The notes below the pieces were generated by a model that was not told the DNA's origin, searched no databases, and worked only from the letters and a program-made list of their open reading frames with translations. DNA of 64,000 nucleotides from Stenotrophomonas indicatrix. Its GTDB lineage: Bacteria; Pseudomonadota; Gammaproteobacteria; Xanthomonadales; Xanthomonadaceae. Shown one piece after another: positions 36,997-45,582 of this stretch (position 1 is the first letter of the stretch; each line of letters opens with the position of its first letter). The position numbers and the translations under genes are program-made. The DNA is taken from positions 494,001 to 558,000 of the forward strand of contig CP168152.1 of the NCBI GenBank assembly GCA_041545745.1, given 5' to 3'.

Positions 36997-37511
36997 CAGA
37001 AGCTCCCGGTTTCAGTGAACAGGCCCACGCGCAGGTCGCGGGCGTTGTAGATCTCGCGGTCGTCCACGTACATGCGCGCGTCGGACTGGGCCATCACCAG
37101 CTTGCGGTTGATGACGCGGCTGATGTCGATCTCGTAGCGCACCAGCTTGGCATCGGGCAGCACCTGGCCGGTGAACTTCACTTCGCCGCAGCCCAGGGCG
37201 CGGCCCTTGCCGGGGGCACCCAGCCAGGTGAGGAAGAAGCCGGTCAGCTGCCACATGGCATCCAGGCCCAGGCAGCCGGGCATCACCGGGTCGCCGATGA
37301 AGTGGCAGCCGAAGAACCACAGGTCCGGGCGGATATCCAGTTCGGCGCGTACCATCCCCTTGCCATGCGGTCCGCCGTCCTCGCGGATTTCGGTGATGCG
37401 GTCGAACATCAGCATCGGGTCGTTGGGCAACCGGCCGGCGGCAGCGCCGAACAGTTCACCGCGTGCGCTGGCCAGCAGCTGGTCGCGGTTGAACGCGTGG
37501 AGACGAGTCAT
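36996..37511 (-). CDS. fabA: 3-hydroxydecanoyl-ACP dehydratase/isomerase FabA
   Basis: 171 residues from the ATG at 37511; the family is about 172. Active-site His and Asp are in [22 protein letters not shown] (about 67-88). Introduces the cis double bond in unsaturated fatty acid synthesis; with FabB it makes up the anaerobic pathway. First gene of the fabAB operon. Confidence 0.96.
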   Translation of the reverse strand: MTRLHAFNRDQLLASARGELFGAAAGRLPNDPMLMFDRITEIREDGGPHGKGMVRAELDIRPDLWFFGCHFIGDPVMPGCLGLDAMWQLTGFFLTWLGAPGKGRALGCGEVKFTGQVLPDAKLVRYEIDISRVINRKLVMAQSDARMYVDDREIYNARDLRVGLFTETGSF

Positions 37512-37613
37512 GGAAAGCGCAATCCTGGAAGCGAAAACAAGGCAACGAGTTCCCGAGGATGCACGACGGATCAGGCGGATATCAAACCGCGTCTCCGTAC
37601 GCGTGCGTAGTGT

Positions 37614-37625
37614 TTTCAGCTGAAA
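37614..37625. promoter_or_regulatory. Palindrome upstream of fabA
   Basis: TTTCAGCTGAAA, a perfect 12-base palindrome 100 bases upstream of fabA and 78 before dinB. Could be the operator for a FabR/DesT-like fatty acid regulator or unrelated; I found no LexA-like box for dinB. Confidence 0.35.
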
Positions 37626-37702
37626 CCACGCATCCCGTTGATGCACAACGACCATACTTCGGCGTCTGGACGGGTACGGTGCAGGTATCATGTGGGCCAA
37701 CC

Positions 37703-38791
37703 ATGAACGCACTGCGCAAGATCATCCACGTCGACATGGACGCCTTCTACGCGTCGGTGGAGCAGCGCGACGATCCGTCACTGCGCGGCAAGCCGGTGGT
37801 TGTGGCATGGCGCGGCGCGCGTTCAGTGGTGTGCGCAGCCTCGTACGAGGCGCGCGTGTTCGGCGTGCGTTCGGCGATGCCGGCGGTGCGGGCCGAGCGC
37901 CTGTGCCCGGACGCGATCTTCGTGCCGCCGGACTTCGCACGTTACAAGGCGGTGTCACGCCACGTGCGCGAGATCTTCCTGCGTCATACCGACCTGGTCG
38001 AGCCGTTGTCACTGGATGAGGCCTATCTGGATGTCACGGCGCCGAAGAGCGACATCGTGCTGGCCACCGACATCGCCCGCACCATCCGCGCGCAGATCCG
38101 CGAGGAAACCCACCTGACTGCTTCAGCCGGGATCGCACCGAACAAGTTCCTGGCCAAGATCGCCTCGGACTGGCGCAAGCCCGACGGCCAGTTCGTGATT
38201 CCGCCGCAGCGGGTGGATGCGTTCCTGCTGCCGCTGCCGGTGAACCGCGTGCCCGGCGTCGGCAAGGTGATGGAAGGCAAGCTGGCGGCGCGCGGCATCG
38301 TCACCTGCGGCGACCTGCGGCAGTGGACCCTGCAGGACCTGGAAGAGGCCTTCGGCAGCTTCGGCCGCAGCCTGTACAACCGTGCGCGCGGCGTCGACGA
38401 GCGGCCGGTGGAACCAGACCAGCAGGTGCAGTCGATCTCTTCCGAAGACACCTTCGCCGAGGACCTGTTGCTGGAAGACCTGGGTGAAGCGATCGTGCAG
38501 CTGGCCGGGAAGACCTGGCAGGCCACGCGCAAGACCGAACGCATCGGCCACACCGTGGTGTTGAAGCTGAAGACCGCGCAGTTCCGCATCCTCACCCGCA
38601 GCTTCACCCCGGAACGCCCGCCGGAATCGATGGCCGAACTACGCGACATCGCACTGGCATTGCGCGCCCGCGTAGATCTACCCGCCGACACCCGCTACCG
38701 CCTGGTCGGCGTCGGCCTCGGCGGTTTCCGTGAAAAGGAAGCGGTAGTGCAGGGCGAATTGTTCGAGCACACCCAGACCGATCATTCCTGA
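37703..38791 (+). CDS. dinB: DNA polymerase IV (Y-family translesion polymerase)
   Basis: 362 residues from the ATG at 37703 (the frame extends to 37559 without support). Palm carboxylates in [13 protein letters not shown] (Asp near 8) and [10 protein letters not shown] (about 103-104), then thumb with helix-hairpin-helix (V-P-G-V-G-K-V) and little-finger domain. The last residues lack an obvious beta-clamp QL-x-LF motif; G-E-L-F-E-H may stand in for it. Replicates past lesions with low fidelity. Confidence 0.95.
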   Translation: MNALRKIIHVDMDAFYASVEQRDDPSLRGKPVVVAWRGARSVVCAASYEARVFGVRSAMPAVRAERLCPDAIFVPPDFARYKAVSRHVREIFLRHTDLVEPLSLDEAYLDVTAPKSDIVLATDIARTIRAQIREETHLTASAGIAPNKFLAKIASDWRKPDGQFVIPPQRVDAFLLPLPVNRVPGVGKVMEGKLAARGIVTCGDLRQWTLQDLEEAFGSFGRSLYNRARGVDERPVEPDQQVQSISSEDTFAEDLLLEDLGEAIVQLAGKTWQATRKTERIGHTVVLKLKTAQFRILTRSFTPERPPESMAELRDIALALRARVDLPADTRYRLVGVGLGGFREKEAVVQGELFEHTQTDHS

Positions 38792-38798
38792 TCGTTCA

Positions 38799-38846
38799 TC
38801 CACGCATGGCGTGGATCCAAGTGTCGACCAAGGTCGACACCTACCA
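38799..38846. repeat. SMAG palindrome pair
   Basis: CATCCACGC-ATG-GCGTGGAT followed by GTGTCGACC-AA-GGTCGACAC and CTACC, almost the same as 4834-4882, and likewise located immediately before a family A element. Confidence 0.8.
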
Positions 38847-38867
38847 ACAGCAGCACAGAACGCCGTT

Positions 38868-39072
38868 CCGACAGCTCGCGGAAATCTGTCGAAGGCGGGG
38901 TGGGTCCGGTTGCGGGGGCGTGAGCCGCATGGATGCGGCGACCGAGCTTACATGGACGTACTTGCAGCGTCCCCCGCAACCGGACCTACCCCGCCATCCC
39001 CCGGAATGCCCGCTTTTGCCGTTGCCGTTGCCGTCGATTCGGCGGGTGCAGGGCGCAGCCCTGCAAAAGAAA
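38868..39072. repeat. Long structured repeat, family A copy 3
   Basis: 25-base arms (38894-38918, 38971-38995; one G-T pair) enclose 52 bases, the same loop length as copy 1. The arm differs from copy 1 at positions that are matched in the opposite arm (GTGCGG/CCGCAC versus GTCCGG/CCGGAC). Inner hairpin 38924-38939 has the same ATGGAT loop but a stem of GCCGC/GCGGC instead of GCGCC/GGCGC. Flanking small hairpins GACAG...CTGTC (about 38869-38890) and 39048-39064 correspond to copy 1. Confidence 0.75.
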
Positions 39073-39082
39073 ACCCCCTACC

Positions 39083-39994
39083 TTACGGCCACTGCATCTC
39101 GCCCTTGGCCACCTTCGCACTCAACTCCAGCGACGCCACACCCGCCAGCTTCGGGTAACGCGCCTGCATCGCCTTCACCAACGCCGCACTGTCCTTGGCC
39201 TTGGCTGTTTCAACATCGAAGGCCCGGATGTACTCCGCCGTGAAGCGCAACGCACTGGCATCCAGCGCCGCACCCTCCGCGTAATGGCCGGGCACCACTA
39301 CCTTCGGCTTCAACGCCTGCAGCTGCTGCAGCGTGCGCAGCCAATCGGCATGCGACTGCGGCGTCTGCGTATCGGCCATCCACACATGCTCGCCGGCCAC
39401 CACCGGAATACCCCCGACGATCGCGCGCAGTGACGGTACCCACAGCACGCTGCGGTCCGGCGTCGGCCCATCCAGGCCGATCAACGGCAGGCGCTGATCT
39501 TCCAGTTGCAGTGCATCGCCTTCCAGTACGGCGGGCACCACGATGCGTGCGGGAACGTCGGCGCCCATCTTCGGTCCCCAGTACGCCAGCTTGCCGGCCT
39601 GGGATTCACGGATGTGCGCCACGGTCTGCGCGGTGGCGACGATGCGCGCCTGCGGGAACGCGTCCTGCACGGTGGCCAGCCCGAAGTAGTAATCCGGATC
39701 GCCATGGCTGATGTAGATGGTGGTCAGCTGCTTGCCGCTGGCGCGGATCTGCTCGACCAGCCGGCGCGCATCGCCGGCCCCGAACTGCGCGTTGACCAGG
39801 ATCGCGTCGTTGCGCCCTTCGATCAGCACCGAGGACACCGGGAACATCGCCTTCGGGCCAGGATGGAAGGTCTGCAGGCGCAGCTGGGATTTCGCAGCAG
39901 TGGCAGGCGCAGGGGCGGCCGATGCGGCCAGCAGCGGAGGGCTGGCGAAACCTGCAGCCAGCGCGAGGGGGAGCAGCAGGGTAGCGGTGCGCAT
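39083..39994 (-). CDS. Exported MBL-fold protein with altered metal motif
   Basis: 303 residues from the ATG at 39994 with AAGGA 8 bases upstream. Signal peptide to about residue 24. Metallo-beta-lactamase fold features: a strand V-S-S-V-L-I-E-G-R-N-D-A-I-L-V-N-A, then I-S-H-G-D-P-D-Y-Y-F-G where the usual H-x-H-x-D-H is H-x-D-x-D-Y, and V-V-V-P-G-H-Y with a later histidine. Metal binding or chemistry may therefore differ from the standard family. Substrate unknown. Confidence 0.87.
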   Translation of the reverse strand: MRTATLLLPLALAAGFASPPLLAASAAPAPATAAKSQLRLQTFHPGPKAMFPVSSVLIEGRNDAILVNAQFGAGDARRLVEQIRASGKQLTTIYISHGDPDYYFGLATVQDAFPQARIVATAQTVAHIRESQAGKLAYWGPKMGADVPARIVVPAVLEGDALQLEDQRLPLIGLDGPTPDRSVLWVPSLRAIVGGIPVVAGEHVWMADTQTPQSHADWLRTLQQLQALKPKVVVPGHYAEGAALDASALRFTAEYIRAFDVETAKAKDSAALVKAMQARYPKLAGVASLELSAKVAKGEMQWP

Positions 39995-40042
39995 GGGAGG
40001 TGTCCTTGGGGATGTCGAGCCGAGCATCGGCTCCATGGGGAA

Positions 40043-40066
40043 GTAGCGCCGGGCCATGCCCGGTGG
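40043..40066. repeat. Single SMAG palindrome
   Basis: GTAGCGCCGGGCCATGCCC followed by GGTGG; the inverted partner to the right is only a remnant (ACCCGGCGC, about 40072-40081). Lies between two co-directional minus-strand genes. Confidence 0.75.
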
Positions 40067-40091
40067 GCATGAAACCCGGCGCATGCCGCGA

Positions 40092-40730
40092 TCAGTACGC
40101 TGCCGTGATGATCTGCTTCGGGTACGTGTGCGCTTCCAGTTCGGCGACGAACGCGGCGCCGTAGTCGGCGTAGCTGATGCGGCTATGGCCGCTGGCATCG
40201 GCGAGCAACGCCTTGGGCTGCACGCGATACTGCCCACGCTCTTCACCCGGGCCGATTTCGGCGGCCGGCGAGAAGAAGGTCCAATCCAGGTCATCCACTG
40301 CCTGCAGCCGGTTGAACGCTTCACGGTGGGCCAGCGCGTACGGCTTGTAAGCCTCCGGGAAGGTGGGGGTGTCGACCAGCTGCACACCGGGGGCGACTTC
40401 CAGGCTGCCGGCACCGCCGACCACGACCAGGCGCGGCACCTTGGCCTTGCGGGCGGCATCGGCCAGCTGTGCGGCAACCTCGCCGACACGGCCGATGTCG
40501 TCGCCCGGGCGCGGGCCGTAGGCGCTGGCCAGCACATCGTGGCCGGTGATGGCGGCGACCAGGGCATCCTGGTCATCCAGCGAGGCGATGACCGGATGGG
40601 CGCCGGCCAGCTCGGCCGGCAGGTCCTGCGCGCTGCGCACGATGACGGTCAGTTGGTGGCCGTTGGCCAGCGCGTGGCGGGCGATCTGGCGGCCGATGTT
40701 GCCGGTGGCACCGACGAGGGCGATCTTCAT
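40092..40730 (-). CDS. NAD(P)-binding oxidoreductase (NmrA/SDR-like)
   Basis: 212 residues from the ATG at 40730. Rossmann motif A-L-V-G-A-T-G-N-I-G (4-13), V-V-V-G-G-A-G-S-L about 107, and the family stretch W-T-F-F-S-P-A. This is the atypical SDR group (YwnB/BVR-B-like) that reduces quinones or flavins or senses redox state. Divergent from a LysR gene 106 bases away that probably regulates it. Confidence 0.9.
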   Translation of the reverse strand: MKIALVGATGNIGRQIARHALANGHQLTVIVRSAQDLPAELAGAHPVIASLDDQDALVAAITGHDVLASAYGPRPGDDIGRVGEVAAQLADAARKAKVPRLVVVGGAGSLEVAPGVQLVDTPTFPEAYKPYALAHREAFNRLQAVDDLDWTFFSPAAEIGPGEERGQYRVQPKALLADASGHSRISYADYGAAFVAELEAHTYPKQIITAAY

Positions 40731-40794
40731 GACAGGACTCCGTGGGGGTGGTGGCTGGGAATGGGGCCACTGTAGGTCGCTGCAGTCGCTCGAA

Positions 40795-40818
40795 AAACAG
40801 CGTATAACGCGCTTGTTT
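40795..40818. promoter_or_regulatory. Candidate LysR operator
   Basis: AAACAGCG-TATAA-CGC-GC-TTGTTT is an interrupted inverted repeat in the 106-base divergent gap; the inner GCGTATAACGC is at 40800-40810. Its place and symmetry suit the neighbouring LysR protein. Confidence 0.4.
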
Positions 40819-40836
40819 GTTGCATGGATCGAGCAG

Positions 40837-41766
40837 ATGGACCGATTGACCGCCATGACCGTATTTGTCGAAGTTGCCGAGCGCGGCAGCCTGACCGCCG
40901 CCGCCGAGGTGCTGGACATGTCGCGGGCGATGGTCAGCCGCTACCTCGCCGAGGTGGAGGGCTGGCTGGGCGCGCGGCTGCTGCACCGGACCACCCGGCG
41001 GGTCAGCCTGACCGGGGCTGGTGAAGCCGCGCTGGCGCGTTTCCGGCAGATGCTGGCGATCGGCGATGAACTGCAGGGCGAGCTGGCCAGCGACGATCCC
41101 GAGCCACACGGAACGTTGCGCATCACTGCCAGCGTGTCGTTCGGGCAGAGCCATCTGGCGCGCGCAGTGGCCGCCTTCGTGCAGCGCCATCCGGCCGCCC
41201 GCATCGAACTGCTGCTGGTCGACCGCACGGTCAACCTGGTGGAGGAGCGCGTCGACCTGGCGGTGCGCATCGCGCGGCAGATCGATCCCAGCCTGATTGC
41301 ACGTCGCTTGGCGATCTGCCGCTCGGTGCTGTGCGCGACACCGGCCTACCTGCAGGCACGTGGCACGCCGACCGCGCCCGAACACCTCGCCGCGCACAAC
41401 TGCCTGACCCATCACTACGTCGGCAAAAGCCTGTGGCAGCTGCATCGCGAAGGGCGCTCGTTGTCGGTTGCGGTGGGCGGCAACATCAGTGCCAATGAAG
41501 CATCGCTGTTGCTGGAGGCGGTGCGCGCCAATGCCGGCATCGCCATGTTGCCGACCTACCAGGTCGCACCGCTGCTGCGCAGTGGCGAACTGATCGAACT
41601 GCTGCCCGAGTACAGCCTGGACGAGCTCGGCATCCATGCGGTGTACGCGTCGCGTCGACAGCAGCCCGCCATCATGCGGCGATTCCTGGACTTCCTCGCC
41701 GAATGCTTCGCGAGCCCGGCCTTCCAGGATCTGGACTGGCGCCCTTCGGGCAAGGAGAACACATGA
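40837..41766 (+). CDS. LysR-family transcriptional regulator
   Basis: 309 residues from the ATG at 40837, where the helix-turn-helix domain begins (M-T-V-F-V-E-V-A-E-R-G-S-L-T-A-A-A-E-V-L, S-R-Y-L-A-E-V-E). Effector domain from about residue 90 (H-G-T-L-R-I-T-A-S-V-S-F-G). The protein is close in style to the DhcR/CrgA-type group that controls adjacent oxidoreductases. Its TGA overlaps the ATG of a truncated methyltransferase frame (ATGA). Confidence 0.93.
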   Translation: MDRLTAMTVFVEVAERGSLTAAAEVLDMSRAMVSRYLAEVEGWLGARLLHRTTRRVSLTGAGEAALARFRQMLAIGDELQGELASDDPEPHGTLRITASVSFGQSHLARAVAAFVQRHPAARIELLLVDRTVNLVEERVDLAVRIARQIDPSLIARRLAICRSVLCATPAYLQARGTPTAPEHLAAHNCLTHHYVGKSLWQLHREGRSLSVAVGGNISANEASLLLEAVRANAGIAMLPTYQVAPLLRSGELIELLPEYSLDELGIHAVYASRRQQPAIMRRFLDFLAECFASPAFQDLDWRPSGKENT

Positions 41767-41843
41767 ACCATGGTCAGACGTTGATCGACCACAACCGCGC
41801 TGTGTGGGATCGCCAGGCCACCCGCGCACGCCGGGTCGGCTGA
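41763..41843 (+). pseudogene. Remnant of a SAM-dependent methyltransferase gene
   Basis: 26 codons starting in the LysR stop (ATGA). The peptide has T-L-I-D-H-N-R-A-V-W-D-R-Q-A, which reads like the N-terminus of class I methyltransferases that begin x-L-I-x-H-N-R-x-A-W-D-x-Q-A. It then meets a stop and no methyltransferase body follows. The simplest reading is that the rest was deleted, leaving the coupled start behind. A genuine microprotein is the alternative. Confidence 0.55.
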
Positions 41844-41854
41844 AGGCGCGGGCG

Positions 41855-41860
41855 TACAAT
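41855..41860 (+). promoter_or_regulatory. -10 box of gph
   Basis: TACAAT within TACAATGGACGGCC, a 14-base block that is identical at 33207-33220 upstream of the rsmC-like gene; both lie 22-33 bases before the start codon. No clear -35 hexamer was found at the ideal distance. Confidence 0.45.
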
Positions 41861-41881
41861 GGACGGCCCCATGTTGCACGA

Positions 41882-42562
41882 GTGAGCCGTCCCTTGTCGT
41901 ATCCCTATCCGCTGGTCGTGTTCGACCTCGATGGCACGCTGGTCGACAGCGCGGCCGATATCGCCGAAGCACTGAACCGCACGCTGGAAGACATCGGCCT
42001 GGCGCGCGTACCCGAAGCCACCGTGCTGGGCTGGATCGGCGACGGCGTGCGCCGGCTGGTTGAACAGGCCGTGGAGGCTGCCGGGCGCGAGATCGATCTG
42101 GCGGCCGTGATGCCGACCTTCATGGTCCACTACCGCGAATGCCTGCTGCGCAGCCCGCAGCTGTTCGATGGCGTAGTGGACGCGCTGACGCAGTTGCGCG
42201 CGTTGAACGTACCGCTGGCGATCTGCACCAACAAGCCGGCCGCGCTGGTGCCGCCGTTGCTGCAGCACCTGGGCATCGCCGAGGCCTTCGCGCTGGTGCT
42301 GGGCGGTGATTCGCTGCCGCAGCGCAAGCCCAGCGGCGAGCCGTTGCGGCATATCGCCGCACACTTCGGACTGCCCGTCGATGCGTGCCTGATGGTGGGC
42401 GACTCGCTTACCGATTACCGCGCCGCTGAGGACGCCGGCATGCCGATCACGCTGGTGCGCTACGGCTATCCGCGAGGACTGGACCTGGAAAACGCGCAGG
42501 CCGTCGCGGTAATCGACGACCTGCGTGAACTGCCGGGATTGGCTGCGGTATCGGCGATCTGA
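41882..42562 (+). CDS. gph: Phosphoglycolate phosphatase
   Basis: 226 residues from a GTG at 41882 (a TTG at 41894 is possible); the longer open frame to 41636 runs through the LysR gene and is not real. HAD motifs V-V-F-D-L-D-G-T-L-V-D-S (about 11-22), C-T-N-K about 116, K-P (about 148) and M-V-G-D-S-L-T-D (about 168-175). Residues D-L-D-G-T-L-V-D-S-A-x-D-I and the C-terminal V-R-Y-G-Y fit Gph, which removes phosphoglycolate arising from DNA repair. Confidence 0.92.
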   Translation: MSRPLSYPYPLVVFDLDGTLVDSAADIAEALNRTLEDIGLARVPEATVLGWIGDGVRRLVEQAVEAAGREIDLAAVMPTFMVHYRECLLRSPQLFDGVVDALTQLRALNVPLAICTNKPAALVPPLLQHLGIAEAFALVLGGDSLPQRKPSGEPLRHIAAHFGLPVDACLMVGDSLTDYRAAEDAGMPITLVRYGYPRGLDLENAQAVAVIDDLRELPGLAAVSAI

Positions 42563-42569
42563 CCCGCCG

Positions 42570-42637
42570 GTAGCGCCGGGCCATGCCCGGCGGCCCTTCG
42601 ATCTGGCGCCCCGACGCCGGGCATGGCCCGGCGCTAC
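42570..42637. repeat. SMAG pair, inverted
   Basis: GTAGCGCCGGGCCATGCCC (42570-42594) with inverted partner ending CTAC (42615-42637), between the convergent gph and btuB genes; same subtype as 21881-21948. Confidence 0.85.
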
Positions 42638-42640
42638 CAC

Positions 42641-44482
42641 TTACCTGGGCTGGTAACGCACGCTCAGCTGGTACTCGCGGCCGGGCTGGTTGAACCACGC
42701 CACGGTCTCGTACTCGCGGTCGAACACATTGGCCACCCGCGCCAGCACCGACCATGCCGGGGTCAGCGCATATTCGGCGCGCAGATCCAGCGTACCGTAG
42801 CCGCCGACCTTTACCGCGTTGGCGGCATCGTCGTAGCGCTTGCCCGCGCCCTGCACGGTCAGGCCGGTGCGGAAGCCGCCGAAGCGGCGGTCGACGTCCA
42901 GGCGCGCGGTCTGCTGCGCACGTCGTGCCAGCCAGTTGTCGAACTGCGCACTGCCGCTGGTGCGGTTACGCGGATCGGTGAAGCTCAGCTGCGCGTTGAT
43001 GTCGAAGCCGGCCAGGGTGGCGCCGCCGGTCAGTTCCGCGCCGCGGATGCGTGCTTTTTCGACCTGTTGCATGCGGAAGGTCGCCGCGTCATAGGTGATC
43101 AGGTCATCGATGCGGGTCTCGTACACGTCCAGGCCCCAGCGCCAGCCCTGGCCCTGCTGCGAGATGCCGAGGTTGGCACTCTTGGACTTCTCCGGGTCCA
43201 GTGTCGGCACGCCGCTCCACGGGTCGTACAGGTCGCTGAAGGTCGGCGCCTTGAACGCGATTCCGTAGCTCGCGTTGACGCGCAGACCGTGGCCCAGCTC
43301 CATCGCCCAGCCGAGGCTGCCGGTGGCGTGGTTGCCGAACTGCTGGTTGTCGTCGTTCCGTGCGCTGGCCTGCAACTGGTGACGGCCGAAGCGCGCCTGG
43401 TACTGCAGGAACACGCCGGTATTGCGGCGGCTGTCGACCAGGTAACCGGCGCTGCTGCCGTCCAGGTTGTCTTCGCTCCAGTCCACGCCGGCGCTGAGCA
43501 GCTGGCCTTCGGCCACACCGATGTCGGCCTGCAGCGAGGCGCTGTCGCGGTGCGTCTGTGCGCTGCCGCGTGCACCGAAATCGCCGAAGTTGTCGGATTC
43601 GTTGTCGCTGCGGCCGACATTGGCAGTCAGCGTCAGCTGCTCGGACGGGGTGTAGCGCACCTTGCCGGCCAGCACCTGCTGGCGGGTCTCGGAGTAGTTG
43701 TAGTAGCCGTCGTAATGGTTCTTGCCGTCGGCGCGCAGGGCGCTGCCTTCCACGGTCCACTGGTCGCTCAGGTTGTAACCACCGCGCAGGCTCTTGGACA
43801 GGTTGCGGTAGCCATCACGGTCGGGTTCATCGGCGAAGCAGCCGGCAAACAGCGTGGCCGAACCGCGGCAGGCATCGATGCCATCCGAATGCTGGTAGGC
43901 GATGTCGGCGCCGAACCAGCCGCGTTCGGTGCCGCCACCGATGCCGCCGCTGGCTTCACGCAGGCCGTTGCTGCCGCCGCCCAGCTGGAAGTGCGGAGCG
44001 AAATCGCCCTGGTTGCGGCGGGTGAAGATCTGGATCACGCCACCGATGGCGTCGGCGCCGTACAGGCTGGACTGCGGACCGCGCACGATTTCCACGCGCT
44101 CGATCTGCGCCAGCGGCAGATCCTGGTACATCGCCAGGCCGAGGTCGGCGCTGTTGATGCGCACGCCATCGACCAGCACCACGGTATGCGAGGAATTGGT
44201 GCCACGCAGGAACAGCGAGCTCTGCTTGCCCAGGCCACCGGCATTGGTCAGGTTGATGCCGGCGCGGCCCTGCAGCAGTTCCTGCAGGGAGGTGGCCTGG
44301 CTGGATTCGATCTGCGCGCGGTCGATCACCTGCGCAGGCGCAATGCTGTCCTGCAGGGCGATCGGCGTGCGGGTGGCGGTGACCAGCACCTGATCGAGGT
44401 CGGCGGCGCCATCATCGGCCAGGGCCAACGCGGGAAGCGCGGCCAGCACGGCCAGGGACAGCATTCGGGACTGCAGTTTCAT
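42641..44482 (-). CDS. btuB: TonB-dependent vitamin B12 receptor BtuB
   Basis: 613 residues from the ATG at 44482, length typical of BtuB. Signal peptide to about residue 22 (L-A-L-A-D). TonB box-like D-Q-V-L-V-T-A-T-R about 30-38, plug domain to about 160 (L-L-Q-G-R-A-G-I-N-L, S-S-L-F-L-R-G-T-N-S-S-H-T-V-V-L-V-D-G-V-R-I, R-G-P-Q-S-S-L-Y-G-A-D-A-I-G-G-V), 22-strand barrel, final R-Y-Q-P-R. Preceded by a cobalamin riboswitch, which confirms B12 as substrate. Confidence 0.95.
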   Translation of the reverse strand: MKLQSRMLSLAVLAALPALALADDGAADLDQVLVTATRTPIALQDSIAPAQVIDRAQIESSQATSLQELLQGRAGINLTNAGGLGKQSSLFLRGTNSSHTVVLVDGVRINSADLGLAMYQDLPLAQIERVEIVRGPQSSLYGADAIGGVIQIFTRRNQGDFAPHFQLGGGSNGLREASGGIGGGTERGWFGADIAYQHSDGIDACRGSATLFAGCFADEPDRDGYRNLSKSLRGGYNLSDQWTVEGSALRADGKNHYDGYYNYSETRQQVLAGKVRYTPSEQLTLTANVGRSDNESDNFGDFGARGSAQTHRDSASLQADIGVAEGQLLSAGVDWSEDNLDGSSAGYLVDSRRNTGVFLQYQARFGRHQLQASARNDDNQQFGNHATGSLGWAMELGHGLRVNASYGIAFKAPTFSDLYDPWSGVPTLDPEKSKSANLGISQQGQGWRWGLDVYETRIDDLITYDAATFRMQQVEKARIRGAELTGGATLAGFDINAQLSFTDPRNRTSGSAQFDNWLARRAQQTARLDVDRRFGGFRTGLTVQGAGKRYDDAANAVKVGGYGTLDLRAEYALTPAWSVLARVANVFDREYETVAWFNQPGREYQLSVRYQPR

Positions 44483-44605
44483 CGGGGGACTCCAGGTGCC
44501 GCGCACGCCCGCGCAGCGAAGGGGAGGAGTCACGACAGGCAGGCACGCGCCGATGCCGCGGCCATCGCCACAGACATCCAGCGCCATGCCCACCGCATCG
44601 CGACC

Positions 44606-44790
44606 TGAGGCTTCCGGGCCGGTCTCCGGGCTCGCCGCCGGGTGGCCCAAGGCCACCGTCCAGGCGCCTTCCCATGCCTGCGGCACAGTGGCGGGTTGCC
44701 TGGAACTGACGTGCTTACCGTTGCGGGGGCAGCGCCGGCATGGCGTGTTGTCACGCGTCACCGGCTTCCCGTTTCAACCTGCCGGCAGGG
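44606..44790 (-). promoter_or_regulatory. Cobalamin (AdoCbl) riboswitch of btuB
   Basis: Read on the minus strand the leader contains, in order, the conserved pieces GGGAAGCCGGTG, CTGCCCCCGCAACGGTAAG, GCCACTG, CATGGGAAGGCG and GAGCCCGGAGACCGGCC (B12 box). They are spaced as in the class I cobalamin riboswitch. About 120 bases separate it from the btuB start. Expected to switch off btuB when B12 is plentiful. Confidence 0.93.
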
Positions 44791-44996
44791 CCGCAGGTCA
44801 CCTGGAAGTGCGCGCAGTCTACGGCATCGCGGCCGGGCCGTAGCGTTGAATCTGCGCGACCGGAGGGGCGCGGATGCACCTGCACGGTGCAGCAGACCGG
44901 CGCCAGCGCCTAGAATGCAGCTCGAATTATCGTGGTGCCGTTGCCGATGTCCGTCTGTTTTCCGCTGTTCCCGCGCCGCCCTGACTGGGCACGCGC

Positions 44997-45575
44997 ATGA
45001 TCCTCGACCTGGTCCGCCATGCCGGCAACGGTCGCGATGAGTTCCTCGATGGCCGCAGCGATCCGCCGCAGCTGGCCCGCCTGCCGCAGGAACTGGTCGA
45101 TGCCTATGCCGGGCAATCGTGGGAACGGGTGATCAGTTCGCCGCGCCTGCGCTCGCTGCATACGGCGATGGCACTGGCCACACCGCGCGCGCTGGACGTG
45201 GAAGCGGACGAGGAGTGGGAGGAGCTGGATTTCGGCGACTGGGATGGCCAATCGCTGTTCGACCTGCCAGAAGACGCGTTGGCCGCCTTCCACGCCGATC
45301 CGCACGCGTTTCCGCCGCCGCATGGCGAGAGCTGGGGCCACTTCGAACGGCGCATCGCACGGGCGCTGGATCGACTGCTGGATGACGACGACCCGGTGCC
45401 GACGGTCGTGGTCAGCCACGGCGGTCCGCTGCGCATGGTGCTGTCGCAGGTATGTGGCCTGCCGATGTCGCTGTGCTGGGCGCTGCGCATCGACCACGGC
45501 ACGCGCCTGCGCGTGTGGGTCGAGCGCGGTGAAGCAGGTCTGGTGGGCGAGCTGCTGGAGCTGCAGCAGCCGTAG
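44997..45575 (+). CDS. Histidine phosphatase, CobC-like (alpha-ribazole phosphatase)
   Basis: 192 residues. Phosphohistidine motif L-V-R-H-A-G-N with His8, second His in V-V-S-H-G-G-P-L-R (about 137), acid E-E-L-D-F-G-D-W-D-G (about 77). The L-D-F-G-x-W-x-G block and divergent position next to the B12-controlled btuB favour CobC, which makes alpha-ribazole in lower-ligand salvage; other histidine phosphatases remain possible. A TAGAAT -10-like box is at 44911. Confidence 0.75.
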   Translation: MILDLVRHAGNGRDEFLDGRSDPPQLARLPQELVDAYAGQSWERVISSPRLRSLHTAMALATPRALDVEADEEWEELDFGDWDGQSLFDLPEDALAAFHADPHAFPPPHGESWGHFERRIARALDRLLDDDDPVPTVVVSHGGPLRMVLSQVCGLPMSLCWALRIDHGTRLRVWVERGEAGLVGELLELQQP

Positions 45576-45582
45576 TGCCCGG

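Noticed and set aside
37512..37702. LexA box for dinB
   Set aside because: No CTGT-N8-ACAG or similar spacing found; the TTTCAGCTGAAA palindrome does not match it.
42641..44608. Regular spaced repeats as a possible CRISPR array near SMAG clusters
   Set aside because: I looked for evenly spaced direct repeats with unique spacers in all repeat-rich gaps; the repeats are palindromic pairs in inverted order or single tandem copies, and no cas genes are present.
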